Assembly (NCBI RefSeq): GCF_011764425.1
Contig: NZ_BLPF01000001.1
Span: 2,285,001-2,349,000, forward strand
Length of the DNA: 64,000 nt
Direction: 5' to 3'
Source of the DNA: Phytohabitans houttuyneae
GTDB taxonomy: Bacteria > Actinomycetota > Actinomycetes > Mycobacteriales > Micromonosporaceae
Shown: one piece after another, positions 16,645 to 25,237 of the stretch
Layout of the letters: the number at the start of each line of letters is the position of its first letter
Position numbering within the stretch: position 1 is the first letter of the stretch
The notes under the pieces: model-generated
Told to the model about the DNA's origin: nothing
What the model saw: only the letters and a program-made list of their open reading frames with translations
The model's database searches: none
Position numbers and translations under genes: made by a program

Positions 16645-17397
16645 TTATGACACCTGCGCGTACGGGCTCGACGCGATCTCGGTCCCGTCCGCTAGCCGCG
16701 AGATGGTGAAGTCGGCGAACACGTTGGGTGCGACGCCCTGCAACTGGCGCAGGCACTCGACCGCCAGTGCGCGGATCTCCACGTCGGCGCTCTCGGTCGC
16801 GCGCATCCCGACGAAGTGCCGCCAGGCGCGGTAGTTACCGGTCACCACGATCCGCGTCTCGGTCGCGTTGGGCAGCACGGCGCGGGCGGCCTGGCGGGCC
16901 TGCTTGCGGCGCAGCGTGCCGTTTTCCACGTCGGCGAACTTGCGCTCCAGCCCTTCCAGCAGCTCGTTGTAGGCGCGCAGGCTCGCCTCGGTCGCCTCGG
17001 CGAAGAGCTTGTGCAGCTCGGGGTCGTCGGCGATCACGTCGGGCTCGACCATCGCGGCCTCGCGCTCAGGCACATACCGCTGGGAGAGCTGCGAGTAGGA
17101 GAAGTGGCGGTGCCGGATCAGCTCGTGCGTGAACGAGCGGGACACCCCGGTGAAGTAGAAGGTCACCGAACCGTGCTCCAGCACCGACAGGTGACCCACC
17201 TCGAGGATGTGGGCGAGATAGCCCTCGTTGGTGGCGGTGACGGGGTTGGGCTTTTTCCACGACTGGTAGCAGGCGCGGCCGGCGAACTCGGCGAGCGCCT
17301 GACCCCCATCCGCGTCGGTCGACCACGGCACGTCGTCCGGCGCCTCGAAATGCGTCCAAGCGATGAGTTTGACCTGGGGCGGGACTACTTCCGGCAT
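16645..17397 (-). CDS. thyX: FAD-dependent thymidylate synthase
   Basis: 250 residues from ATG 17397 (MPEVVPPQ). ThyX methylates dUMP using FAD, NADPH and methylene-tetrahydrofolate. The signature RHRX7S is at residues 95-105 ([11 protein letters not shown]). GHLSVLEH and [13 protein letters not shown], the latter in the FAD/dUMP region, are also present. It lies 59 nt upstream of dapA on the same strand and is probably cotranscribed with it. It is divergent from the ribbon-helix-helix gene. Confidence 0.96.
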   Translation of the reverse strand: MPEVVPPQVKLIAWTHFEAPDDVPWSTDADGGQALAEFAGRACYQSWKKPNPVTATNEGYLAHILEVGHLSVLEHGSVTFYFTGVSRSFTHELIRHRHFSYSQLSQRYVPEREAAMVEPDVIADDPELHKLFAEATEASLRAYNELLEGLERKFADVENGTLRRKQARQAARAVLPNATETRIVVTGNYRAWRHFVGMRATESADVEIRALAVECLRQLQGVAPNVFADFTISRLADGTEIASSPYAQVS

Positions 17398-17460
17398 GGC
17401 CGCGAGCCTAGACCACCCCACCGACATCATCAGCACCGCCGTTTCACCACCGCGGCTTGC

Positions 17461-17483
17461 TATGACATCACGATGGTGTCATA
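17461..17483. promoter_or_regulatory. inverted-repeat operator before the ribbon-helix-helix gene
   Basis: TATGACA and TGTCATA form the outer arms of a 23-bp dyad with further inner matches. A second TGACGTCA palindrome (17485-17492) runs into the start codon. A CATAGT hexamer (17480-17485) lies 6 nt before ATG, and no Shine-Dalgarno is visible, so a leaderless promoter overlapped by an autorepressor site is likely. Confidence 0.55.
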
Positions 17484-17491
17484 GTGACGTC

Positions 17492-17968
17492 ATGGACCTG
17501 GCACCGTACCTGGAGTCGCTGCGGCGAGACCTCGCCGCCACCGCCGCACCGGGCGGGCCTGACGTGGCCCGCACGGCTGACCTGCTCACCGGCGCGCTGG
17601 ACGCGTCGATGCGGCTGTGCCTCCTGGAAGTGCTCTCCGACGCGGCGGACGAGATCACCACCAAGCTCCCGGCGGCGACCGTCGAGGTGCGGCTGCGCGG
17701 TGGCCAGGCCGATTTCGTGGTGACGCCGACTGACGTCGCACCCGCACCATCCATGACGCCACCCGAGCCATCCGGTGACGTCGCGCGGATCACCCTGCGC
17801 CTGCCCGAGTCGCTCAAGGACACGGCCGAGCGGGCCGCGGCCGCGGAGGGCGTCTCGGTCAACACCTGGCTGGTCCGCGCCGTGCAGGCCGCCGCGCAGG
17901 GCGGTCCGCCCACTCCACCGACCCGTGGCCCGACCGGCCGCCGGATCACCGGCTACGGCCGCGCCTGA
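17492..17968 (+). CDS. HicB/Arc-like ribbon-helix-helix protein
   Basis: 158 residues from ATG 17492. The N-terminal 75 residues are helical (LAPYLESLRRDLAATA, TADLLTGALDASMRLCLLEVLSDAADEI) and of unknown fold. Residues about 95-135 hold a ribbon-helix-helix: ARITLRLPESLKDTAERAA, then GVSVNTWLVRAVQ. It probably represses its own operon through the dyad at 17461-17483. The DUF4097 gene follows after 11 nt. No HicA toxin is adjacent, so this is a regulator of the downstream adhesin-like gene rather than a plain toxin-antitoxin unit. Confidence 0.75.
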   Translation: MDLAPYLESLRRDLAATAAPGGPDVARTADLLTGALDASMRLCLLEVLSDAADEITTKLPAATVEVRLRGGQADFVVTPTDVAPAPSMTPPEPSGDVARITLRLPESLKDTAERAAAAEGVSVNTWLVRAVQAAAQGGPPTPPTRGPTGRRITGYGRA

Positions 17969-17979
17969 GAGGAGCAGAA

Positions 17980-18786
17980 ATGCCCGAGTTCACGACCCCT
18001 CGACCCGTCACCGCCGTCGTCAAGCTGCCCGGCGGAGCACTGGAGATCACCGCGGAGGAGCGCGACAGCGCCGTGGTCGACGTCCAGCCGTACGACGACC
18101 GTCCCGCCTCGCACGAAGCCGCCGAGCGCACCACCGTCGAGATGCACGGCGACACGCTGACCGTCTCGGCACCCGACGGCGGCTGGCTTGCCCGCCACCC
18201 GGCGGCGCTGCTGATCACGATCCGGGTGCCGCTGGACAGCCGGCTGCGCCTCAAGACCGCCTCCGCCGACGCCGCCTGCCGCGGCCGTTTCTCCGCCGTG
18301 GACGCGACCGGCGCCTCCGGCGACATCTACGTCGAGCACGTCACCGGCGACGCCAAGGTGAAGATCGCCAGCGGCGACGTCACGGCCGGCCGGGTCGACG
18401 GCGAGCTGCAGGTCAGCGGCGCGGCCGGCGACGTCACGGCACAGCACGTCGGCGGCCCGATCGACACGAGCGTGGCCAGCGGCAGCATCGAGATCGGCTC
18501 GGCCGGCGCGGGCGTAAAGGCCAAGACCGCCTCCGGCCACGTCCGGATCGGCGCGGCCCGGCGCGGCACGGTCAAGGTCCGCACCGCGAGCGGCGACGTC
18601 GCGGTCGGCGTGCGCACCGGCACCGGCGTGTGGCTCGACCTCGGCACGCTCTCCGGCCGCACCACGAACGACCTTGACATGACCGGCGGCGACGGCGGCG
18701 GGTCCGGCCACGAGCTGAGCGTCGAGGTCCAGACGGTCAGCGGCGACATCGAAATCAGCCGCGCACCAGCCGAGGCCGCGGCGTGA
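17980..18786 (+). CDS. DUF4097 beta-strand-repeat protein
   Basis: 268 residues; ATG preceded by GAGAGGAGC. Residues 90-260 are a ladder of short repeats with the DUF4097 pattern (TASADAACRG, GASGDIYVEHVTGD, VASGSIEIG, TASGHVRIG, TVSGDIEIS), which build a right-handed beta-helix-like fold. There is no signal peptide, so it is likely cytoplasmic. Its role is unknown. Close linkage to the ribbon-helix-helix regulator is the main clue. Confidence 0.82.
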   Translation: MPEFTTPRPVTAVVKLPGGALEITAEERDSAVVDVQPYDDRPASHEAAERTTVEMHGDTLTVSAPDGGWLARHPAALLITIRVPLDSRLRLKTASADAACRGRFSAVDATGASGDIYVEHVTGDAKVKIASGDVTAGRVDGELQVSGAAGDVTAQHVGGPIDTSVASGSIEIGSAGAGVKAKTASGHVRIGAARRGTVKVRTASGDVAVGVRTGTGVWLDLGTLSGRTTNDLDMTGGDGGGSGHELSVEVQTVSGDIEISRAPAEAAA

Positions 18787-18814
18787 GTGCGCCGCCGCCC
18801 GCCCAGATCCCTTG

Positions 18815-18885
18815 ACAGATCAGGCGAGCTACCGCGATGTCCGCGGTGGTCCGGACCGTTGCTCCCGCGGCCTCACCCTCCGCGG
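18815..18885 (+). repeat. dispersed repeat, copy A
   Basis: This segment matches the reverse complement of 28575-28642 over about 65 bp. A core of 31 bases (18855-18885, from ACCGTTGCTCCC to CTCCGCGG) is identical, and the left part CGAGCTACCGCGATG is also shared. It lies in the convergent gap between the DUF4097 and DUF2752 genes. Confidence 0.85.
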
Positions 18886-18916
18886 TGGCCAAGCCCAGAA
18901 CCAAACCCCGGTCCGC

Positions 18917-19429
18917 CTAGACGTAGAACCAGGTGAACGGGGCCCACGGCAGGTTGCGCAGGATGCTGAAGCCCAGCCACACCGACAGGAACACGCCGAT
19001 CATCGTGGGCGTGATGCGCAGCTTGGGCAGCGTCTTGCCGAAGACCCGCTTGCCGGCCCAGGCCACGTACACATACAGCAGGAACGGCACCGCGAAGATG
19101 AACAGCGCGTGGTGCCGGGCGGCGGCCGGGAGATCGCCGTTAATCATGTACCAGAAGGCGCGGGTGCCGCCGCACCCCGGGCAGTCGAGGCCCGTGGTGA
19201 GCTTGAGCAGGCAGGTCGGTGGCGCGTCGGCCGTCGACTCGGTCGGGTTGGCGATCGTCACGTAGCCGGTCGCGGCCGCCAGGCAGCCGAGCACCGCCAC
19301 GGGGGCCAGCCACCGCGGTGACCGGGCCATCAGGCGGGTCAACCGGCCCGGTGGCGGCGGCACGAAATAGTGCGGGGGCGGCGGCGCGGATGTGGGGTCG
19401 GCCACGCTGGTCACCGGTTCACCGTACAC
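18917..19429 (-). CDS. DUF2752 membrane protein
   Basis: 170 residues from GTG 19429 (or GTG 19414). A Pro-rich N-terminus is followed by membrane segments at about 40-60, 100-125 and 138-160. The DUF2752 signature is the [13 protein letters not shown] motif after CLLKLTTG, a Cys-rich loop of unknown role. The start overlaps the end of the AlkZ-type gene by 11 nt, so they are cotranscribed. Confidence 0.8.
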   Translation of the reverse strand: MYGEPVTSVADPTSAPPPPHYFVPPPPGRLTRLMARSPRWLAPVAVLGCLAAATGYVTIANPTESTADAPPTCLLKLTTGLDCPGCGGTRAFWYMINGDLPAAARHHALFIFAVPFLLYVYVAWAGKRVFGKTLPKLRITPTMIGVFLSVWLGFSILRNLPWAPFTWFYV

Positions 19430-20624
19430 CGAGGGCGCTTTTCAGCTTCAGGTCTCCACCCTCGGGCGGTGCCACCTCGGCGAGGCCCAGCCACCCCGCG
19501 AGCCGGTGCAGCTCGGCAGCGAGCGCCTCGGCGGTCGTGTCGTGGTCGGCGCCCGGCTCCAGCCACGCGGCCGGGATCCGCAGCACGCCGGCCTTGCGGT
19601 CGGCCTTGAGGTCGACGCGCGCGGTGAACCGGTCGCCCTGCAGGAACGGCAGCACGTAGTAGCCGTGGACCCGCTTGTGCGCGGGCGTGTAGATCTCGAT
19701 GCGGTAGGTGAAGTCGAAGAGCCGCTCGGTGCGCGCCCGCTCCCAGACCAGCGGGTCGAACGGGCTGACCAGCGTGTCGCCCCGCACCCAGCGGGGCAGC
19801 TTTGCGTCGGCGTGCAGGTAGGCCGGCTGCCGCCAGCCGCGCACCTCGACCGGGACCAGCACGCCCTCCTCGACGAGCTCGGGGATCGCGGCCCGCGCGC
19901 CGGCCACCGGCAGCCGGAAGTAGTCGCGCAGCTCGAACTCCGCCGCCACGCCCAGCGAGCGGGCGGCCACCGCGACAAGCTCGCGGTATGCCTCGTCGGG
20001 CGTGGGTGTGGGCGCGGCCAGCACCGCGGCCGGCAGCACCCGCTCGGGCAGGTCATACACCCTGGCGAAGCTGCCGTTGCGCCGGGCGGCGACCACCTCG
20101 CCGGCCCAGAAGAGGAACTCCAACGCCCGCTTGACGGACGACCAGTTCCACCCCCAGTTGCCCTTTTCCCGCGGCGCCTCGTGCTCGATCTCGGCGGCGG
20201 TGAGCGGCCCGTTGACCGCGACCTCGTCGCGCACCCACGCGACGAGCGCGGGGTCCTCGTCGGCGATGCGCCGCACGTTTCCCCACGCGTGCGCGGCGGC
20301 CATGCGCCACCGCAGCGCGGGGTGCAGGGCGATGGGGATCAGCGAGGCCTCATGCCCCCAGTACTCGAAAAGCTCCGGGGGTCGCCCGTAGGCCGCACGG
20401 TCGAGCAGTGCCGTCGGGTAGGGCCCCAGCCGGCTGTAGAGCGGGAGGTAGTGGGCGCGCTGAAGCACGTTGACGGAGTCGATCTGGAGCAGGCCGGTGC
20501 GCGACAGCACACGGCGCAGGTGCCGCATCGTCACCGGCCCGGACGGCACCGGGTCGGCGAACCCCTGCGCGGCCAGCGCGATGCGGCGGGCCTGCGCGAT
20601 CGACAAAGACTCTGGAACGGCCAT
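19419..20624 (-). CDS. AlkZ/YcaQ-type winged-helix DNA glycosylase
   Basis: 401 residues from ATG 20624 (MAVPESLS). The family (HTH_42) unhooks DNA interstrand crosslinks and removes alkylated bases. The catalytic QxD/Q motif is seen as QIDSVNV (residues about 47-53). Further family blocks are [46 protein letters not shown] and [10 protein letters not shown]. In Streptomyces such proteins can protect against azinomycin-like agents. No biosynthetic cluster is visible, so this is probably the general-repair version. Confidence 0.85.
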   Translation of the reverse strand: MAVPESLSIAQARRIALAAQGFADPVPSGPVTMRHLRRVLSRTGLLQIDSVNVLQRAHYLPLYSRLGPYPTALLDRAAYGRPPELFEYWGHEASLIPIALHPALRWRMAAAHAWGNVRRIADEDPALVAWVRDEVAVNGPLTAAEIEHEAPREKGNWGWNWSSVKRALEFLFWAGEVVAARRNGSFARVYDLPERVLPAAVLAAPTPTPDEAYRELVAVAARSLGVAAEFELRDYFRLPVAGARAAIPELVEEGVLVPVEVRGWRQPAYLHADAKLPRWVRGDTLVSPFDPLVWERARTERLFDFTYRIEIYTPAHKRVHGYYVLPFLQGDRFTARVDLKADRKAGVLRIPAAWLEPGADHDTTAEALAAELHRLAGWLGLAEVAPPEGGDLKLKSALGVR

Positions 20625-20700
20625 CGGGTCGAACGCTAACCCACCGGTACGACATCTCCGCTCCGTGCTCGGACCATCGACGCTTAGTACATGTGTTCGA

Positions 20701-20706
20701 TAGAAT
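20701..20706 (+). promoter_or_regulatory. -10 box of the prim-pol gene
   Basis: TAGAAT, 7 nt before the ATG, with no Shine-Dalgarno between them. This suggests leaderless transcription of the prim-pol gene. The -35 (TCGACG near 20677-20682) is weak. Confidence 0.4.
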
Positions 20707-20713
20707 GTGGCGC

Positions 20714-21540
20714 ATGGAGCCGCTGGAGGGCGCGTTGTGGTACGCGTCAGCGGGCGTGCCCGTCCTCCCCTGCACACCGGCCTCGGCGGTGGCCGCTGCT
20801 CGTGCCGCCGCCCGCACTGCGACCGCCCGGGCAAGCACCCGCGGTGGCACCCGCGCCTGATCACCGCCGGCCTGCACGAGGCCAGCACCGATCCGGAGCG
20901 GGTGCGCCGCTGGTGGGCCGCCTGGCCGGAGGCAAACGTGGGGCTGCGCACCGGCGTCGCCGTTGACGTGTGCGATGTGGACACGCCGGCCGGCCTGCAC
21001 CTGCTGCGCGACCTCATCGGCGACGCGCTGGAGACGCCGCTGGTGCAGACCGGCTCGGGCGGCCTCCACCTGTACTTCGCGGCCAGCGGCGCGCCCAACC
21101 GCGTGCGCCTGCTGCCCGGCGTCGACTGGCGCGGCGAGGGTGGCTACGTGGTCGCCCCACCGTCCACACACGGCAACGGCATGCGCTACCGGTGGATCAG
21201 CCACGGCCCCGCGCCGCCCTGCCCGCCCGCGCTGCTGCGCCTTGTCATCCCGCCACCGCCGCCACCGCCGGCGGTGGTGCGCCGCCCGGGGCGGTATGCG
21301 GCCGCCGCGCTCGACAACGAGGTCACGCGCGTGCGCTTCGCGCAGGTCGGTGAGCGCAACAACACGCTGTACCGCGCCGCGCGCAGCCTCGGCCGGCTGG
21401 TGGCCTCGGGACTGCTCGACCCGTACGACGTGGTGAGCGCGCTGACCCCCGCCGCGCTCGCCGCCGGGCTGGGCTCCGCCGAGACCGCCCGTACCATCCA
21501 CTCGGGCCTGACCGCGGGCCGCGGACGGCGGGTTGCCTGA
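20714..21540 (+). CDS. bifunctional DNA primase/polymerase (prim-pol) domain protein (one frameshift)
   Basis: From ATG 20714 ([19 protein letters not shown]) the frame must shift at the CCCC run 20767-20770, where one C seems missing, and then continues to 21540. The repaired protein has about 275 residues. It shows the AEP prim-pol features: the [17 protein letters not shown] segment, [26 protein letters not shown] and [13 protein letters not shown]. There is no helicase domain, so it is a stand-alone small prim-pol. Such genes usually come from plasmids, integrative elements or phages, but no integrase is visible. Confidence 0.78.
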
Positions 21541-21584
21541 CCTACCGCGAGCGGCCGTTACCCACCTCCGTAGGCTGGTCACTC

Positions 21585-22136
21585 ATGGCCACGGGGTTCG
21601 TCCGGCCGGCCCGTCCCGAGGACGCCGGCGAGATCGCACGCATCCAGCTCTCGACCTGGCGGACGGCGTACCGCAAGGTGCTGCCCGCCCGCGCGCTCGA
21701 CCGGCTCGACGAGGCGTGGATCGCCGAGCAGTGGCGCGCCGCGATCGAGGCGCCGCCGTCGGCGCGGCACCGGGTGCTGGTCGCGTTCGAGCAGGCGGAG
21801 ACCACCTACCTGGTCGGTTTCGCCGCCTCGGGCCCGGCCGACGAGCAGGCGCTGGCCCCCGACGAGCCGCCCTTGGGCGCGGACGTCGCCGCCTTCACCG
21901 ACCTGCTTGTCGAGCCGCGCTGGGGACGCCGCGGCCACGGCAGCCGCCTGCTGGCGGCGAGCGTCGACCTGTGGCGCGAAGACACCCTGGCGACCGCGGT
22001 GGCCTGGGTCTACGACGGCGACCCGGCCACCCGCAAGTTTCTCGGCTCGGCCGGCTGGGAGCCTGACGGCGCCACCCGCGCGCTCGACGTCGACGACCAG
22101 CTCATCCCCCAGCACCGCCTCCACACGAGCCTCTGA
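21585..22136 (+). CDS. GNAT-family N-acetyltransferase
   Basis: 183 residues from ATG 21585. GNAT motifs are visible: FVRPARPEDAGEIARIQ at the start, TYLVGFAASGP, the acetyl-CoA loop LLVEPRWGRRGHGSRLL and the closing ATRKFLGSAGWEPDG. The substrate is unknown. It is 44 nt after the prim-pol gene and converges on the sugar permease genes. Confidence 0.85.
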   Translation: MATGFVRPARPEDAGEIARIQLSTWRTAYRKVLPARALDRLDEAWIAEQWRAAIEAPPSARHRVLVAFEQAETTYLVGFAASGPADEQALAPDEPPLGADVAAFTDLLVEPRWGRRGHGSRLLAASVDLWREDTLATAVAWVYDGDPATRKFLGSAGWEPDGATRALDVDDQLIPQHRLHTSL

Positions 22137-22145
22137 CGAGATCCC

Positions 22146-22982
22146 TCAGCCCTTCTCGGCGCCTTCCGTCGCGCCGCGGACGAAGTAGCGCTGGAAGATC
22201 ACGAAGATGATGGCGACCGGGATCGTGGCCAGCAGGGCCGCGCCGAGCTTCAGCGGGTACTGCGTGCCCGTGCCCAGCGAGCCGCTGACCAGGTCGGCCA
22301 GGCCGCGCGGGAGGGTGAAGAGGTCGGGGTCCTGTACGGCGACGAGGGTGTGCGGAAACTCGTTCCACGAGCCCTGGAACGACAGGATCGTCAGCGTGAT
22401 CAGCGCCGGCCTGGCCATCGGCAGCACCACCGACCAGTACGTGCGGAAGACGCTCGCGCCGTCGATGCGCGCCGCCTCCTCCATGCTGGCCGGCACCGAC
22501 TCGAAGAACTGCTTCATGATGAACACGCCGGCCGCGTCCACGATGATCGGCAGGATCAGCGCCGTGTAGCTGTCGTAGATGCCCAGCTGGTTGAGCACGA
22601 GAAACTTGGGGATCAGCAGCACGACGCCGGGCACCGCCATCACCGCGATGACGCCCGCGAAGATCGCCCGCCGGCCACCGAAGCGCAGGCGGGCCAGCGC
22701 GTAGCCGGCCAGCGAGTCGAAGAACACGCGGCCGACGGTGAGCACGACGGTGACGAGCAGCGAGTTGCCCAGCCAGAGGGGGAAGTTGGTGCCCTCGAAG
22801 ATCCGTTCGAAGCCGGCGAACGAGACCGGGTTGGGCACCGGCGAGAGCGGGTTGTCCGCCGCGTCCGGTTCGGTCTTGAAGGAGTTGGCCAGCTGGATCA
22901 CGAAGGGGTACAGGAAGACCAGCGCGAAGAAGATCAGGATGGAGTACCCGACGAACGTGTTGACGAGCCCGCGCGGCTTCAC
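22146..22982 (-). CDS. carbohydrate ABC transporter permease (MalG-like)
   Basis: 278 residues from GTG 22982, in a GTGA overlap with the upstream permease gene. Six membrane segments are present, and the EAA loop is EEAARIDGASVFRTYWSVVLPMARP. It pairs with the MalF-like permease to form the channel of a CUT1 sugar importer. No ATPase gene is present; actinomycetes often share one MsiK-type ATPase among such systems. Controlled by the LacI gene of the same operon. Confidence 0.92.
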   Translation of the reverse strand: MKPRGLVNTFVGYSILIFFALVFLYPFVIQLANSFKTEPDAADNPLSPVPNPVSFAGFERIFEGTNFPLWLGNSLLVTVVLTVGRVFFDSLAGYALARLRFGGRRAIFAGVIAVMAVPGVVLLIPKFLVLNQLGIYDSYTALILPIIVDAAGVFIMKQFFESVPASMEEAARIDGASVFRTYWSVVLPMARPALITLTILSFQGSWNEFPHTLVAVQDPDLFTLPRGLADLVSGSLGTGTQYPLKLGAALLATIPVAIIFVIFQRYFVRGATEGAEKG

Positions 22983-23989
22983 GACGACCTCCGCTCGCGC
23001 AGCAGCCACCGCTGCAGCAGTGTCATCGCCACGATGATGAGAAACAGCACGAAGGAGATCGCCGCGCCCCGGCCGTACTCGAAGTCCTTGAAAGCCGTGC
23101 GGTACGACAGGAACGCCGGCGTCAGCGTGGTCTTCGCCGGGTTGCCCTGGCTCATCACGTAGATCTGGTCGAAGACCTGCCAGGTGCCGATCAGCCCCAG
23201 GGTGAGCACCAGGAAGAGGGTCGGCCGCAGCATCGGGAGCGTGACGTACCGCAGCCGCTGCCACGAGTTGGCCCCGTCGATGAGGCTTGCCTCCTCCACC
23301 TGCTGCGGCATCTGCTGCAGGGCGGCGAGAAACATCAGCATGAACGTGCCGGACGTGGTCCACACGACCAACGCGATGATCGCGCACATCGCCACGCTCG
23401 GGCCGGAAAGCCAGTCCCACCAGGTGAGGCCCAGCACGCCGTGGTTCGAAAGGGCACCGGGCGCGCTGTTGACGCCCACGGTGTCCAGCAGCAGGTGGAT
23501 GAGGCCGCGCGAGTCGTCGAACCACACCGGCCCGTCGATACCCACCCCGGCGAGCAGCGCGTTGACCGCGCCGGAGTTGGCGAAGATGAACAGGAACACC
23601 ACGCTGATCGCCACCGAGCTGGTGACCGACGGGAAGTAGAACGCGGTGCGGAAGAAGCTCTTGCCCTTGAGCATCCGCTGGTTGACCACGAGCGCGAGGC
23701 CGAGCGCCAGCGCCGTCTGTACCGGCACGACGAGCGCCACGTAGTACAGGTTGTTGCGGATGCTCGTCATGAAGTCCTGGCGGGGCAGGCCGTCCTCAGT
23801 GAACAGCGACGTGTAGTTGTCGCCGCCCACGAAGGGCACACCGGACCGGAACGGGCTGCCTTGCCCGTTCCAGCCGGTCAGGCTCACCCACAGCGCCATC
23901 ACGATGGGCAGCAGCAGGAAGACGCCCAGGATCAGCACCACGGGGGCGACGAAGAGCCACCCCGCCAGGGTTTCGTTGCGCGTTCTCAT
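22979..23989 (-). CDS. sugar ABC transporter permease (MalF-like)
   Basis: 336 residues; ATG 23989 overlaps the stop of the binding-protein gene (ATGA). Six to seven membrane segments are present, with the EAA loop EEASLIDGANSWQRLRYVTLPMLRP. A longer extracytoplasmic loop (residues about 155-200) is typical of MalF-type subunits. The second permease follows with overlap. Confidence 0.92.
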   Translation of the reverse strand: MRTRNETLAGWLFVAPVVLILGVFLLLPIVMALWVSLTGWNGQGSPFRSGVPFVGGDNYTSLFTEDGLPRQDFMTSIRNNLYYVALVVPVQTALALGLALVVNQRMLKGKSFFRTAFYFPSVTSSVAISVVFLFIFANSGAVNALLAGVGIDGPVWFDDSRGLIHLLLDTVGVNSAPGALSNHGVLGLTWWDWLSGPSVAMCAIIALVVWTTSGTFMLMFLAALQQMPQQVEEASLIDGANSWQRLRYVTLPMLRPTLFLVLTLGLIGTWQVFDQIYVMSQGNPAKTTLTPAFLSYRTAFKDFEYGRGAAISFVLFLIIVAMTLLQRWLLRERRSS

Positions 23990-25226
23990 TGCCCAAGTGC
24001 CGACTCGGTGTTCTTCTGCACCCGGGTCAGCAGCGCCTTGGGGTCACCGCTCGCCAGGCCCTGCAGCCCGGTGTCGAAGTCGGCGAGCACGCTGTCCATC
24101 TTGGGCGCGTTGACCGGACCCTGCGCGTAGGCGGCGCCGTCGATGAACGCCTTGTCCGCCGGGTACTCCTGGGTGAACTGGCCGCCGGCGGACTGGCGGG
24201 ACGGCATCACGCCGAACGCCTTGGCGTACGCCATCTGCTGCTCGGCCGTGGTCATCGCCTCGACGAACTTGACCGCCGCGTCCTTGTTCTTGCTCTTCGC
24301 CGCGATGCCCCAGCAGTTGGTGAACGACAGCGTGCCCTGGCCCTTGGGGCCGGCGGGGAGGGGGTGCGCGGTGTACTTCACGTTCGGGAAGTCGGCCTGC
24401 AGCGCTCCCTTGATCCAGTTGCCTTCGATGGTCATCGCCGCCTTGCCCTTGCCGAACGCCTCGCCCGCCCAACCGGCGTCCAGCGCCTTCGGGTACTGGG
24501 CGTACTTGTTCTTCAGCAGCCCCTGGACGTACTGCAGGGCCTGGAGGTTTTCCGGGCTGTCGGCGGTGGCCGTCTTGCCGTCGGCGCTGGTGATCCAGCC
24601 GCCGGCCTGCACCATGAACGCGCCGATGCGGTCACGCGTGTCGCCGAGCGCCAGCGGTACCGTGCCGCTGGTCTTGATCTTCTGGGAGACGGCGGTGAGC
24701 TGGTCCCACGTGGTGGGGATGTCCGCCTCGGTGAGGCCGGCCTTGCTCCACAGGTCGGTGTTGACCACGAGGGCGAGGGTGGAAAAGTCTTTGGGCGCGC
24801 AGTAGAGCTTGCCGTCGTACGTGAACGTGGTGCGCAGGCTCTCGTAGAAGTCGTCCGGGTTACTGATCTTGTCGCCGTACGGCTCCAGCGCGCCCACGCT
24901 CGCGTAGTCGGCGAAGCGGCCGGCGTCCACATAGAACACGTCGGGCGGGCTGTCCCCGCGAACGCCTGGCCGAGCTGCTGGGTCAGGTCCTGCGCCGGCG
25001 TGACGGTGGCGGTGTTGCCGGACGAGCTGGCCCACTTCGCCGCGGCCTCCTGCACGGCGGTGGTCTCGGCCTGCCCGGACGAGCCGATGAGGATCTGCAG
25101 CGAGACCGGCCCGGACTGCTGCTGGGTTTCCGAGGAGTCGTCGTCGAAGCCACTGCCACAAGCGGCGCCGGCCAGCACCGCGCCGGCCGCCATCGCGGCG
25201 AGAACTGTCCTACGTATGGGTTTCAC
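23986..25226 (-). CDS. sugar ABC transporter substrate-binding lipoprotein (one frameshift)
   Basis: Start GTG 25226 (AAGGAG upstream). The first frame holds a lipoprotein signal (RRTVLAAMAAGAVLAGAAC) and the VSLQILIGSSGQAE strand. One base is missing in the CCCC run 24954-24957; the second frame then carries PDVFYVDAGRFADYA, FSTLALVVNTDLWSKAG, WAGEAFGKGKAAMTIEGNW and the C-terminal lobe. The repaired protein has about 413 residues, normal for a CUT1 binding protein (SBP_bac_1). The ligand is unknown, but the neighbouring debranching-type glycosidase suggests a glucose polymer breakdown product or related oligosaccharide. Confidence 0.88.
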
Positions 25227-25237
25227 GTCGGTCTCCT

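Noticed and set aside
17492-18786. HicAB toxin-antitoxin system
   Set aside because: No HicA-like small toxin is next to the ribbon-helix-helix gene. The partner is a 268-residue DUF4097 protein.
20685-20700. LexA (SOS) box upstream of the prim-pol and glycosylase genes
   Set aside because: Only a right half-site-like GTTCG is present in ACATGTGTTCG; the left half does not match the actinobacterial consensus.
20714-22136. Integrative element around the prim-pol gene
   Set aside because: No integrase, excisionase, attachment repeat or base-composition change was seen in the flanks.
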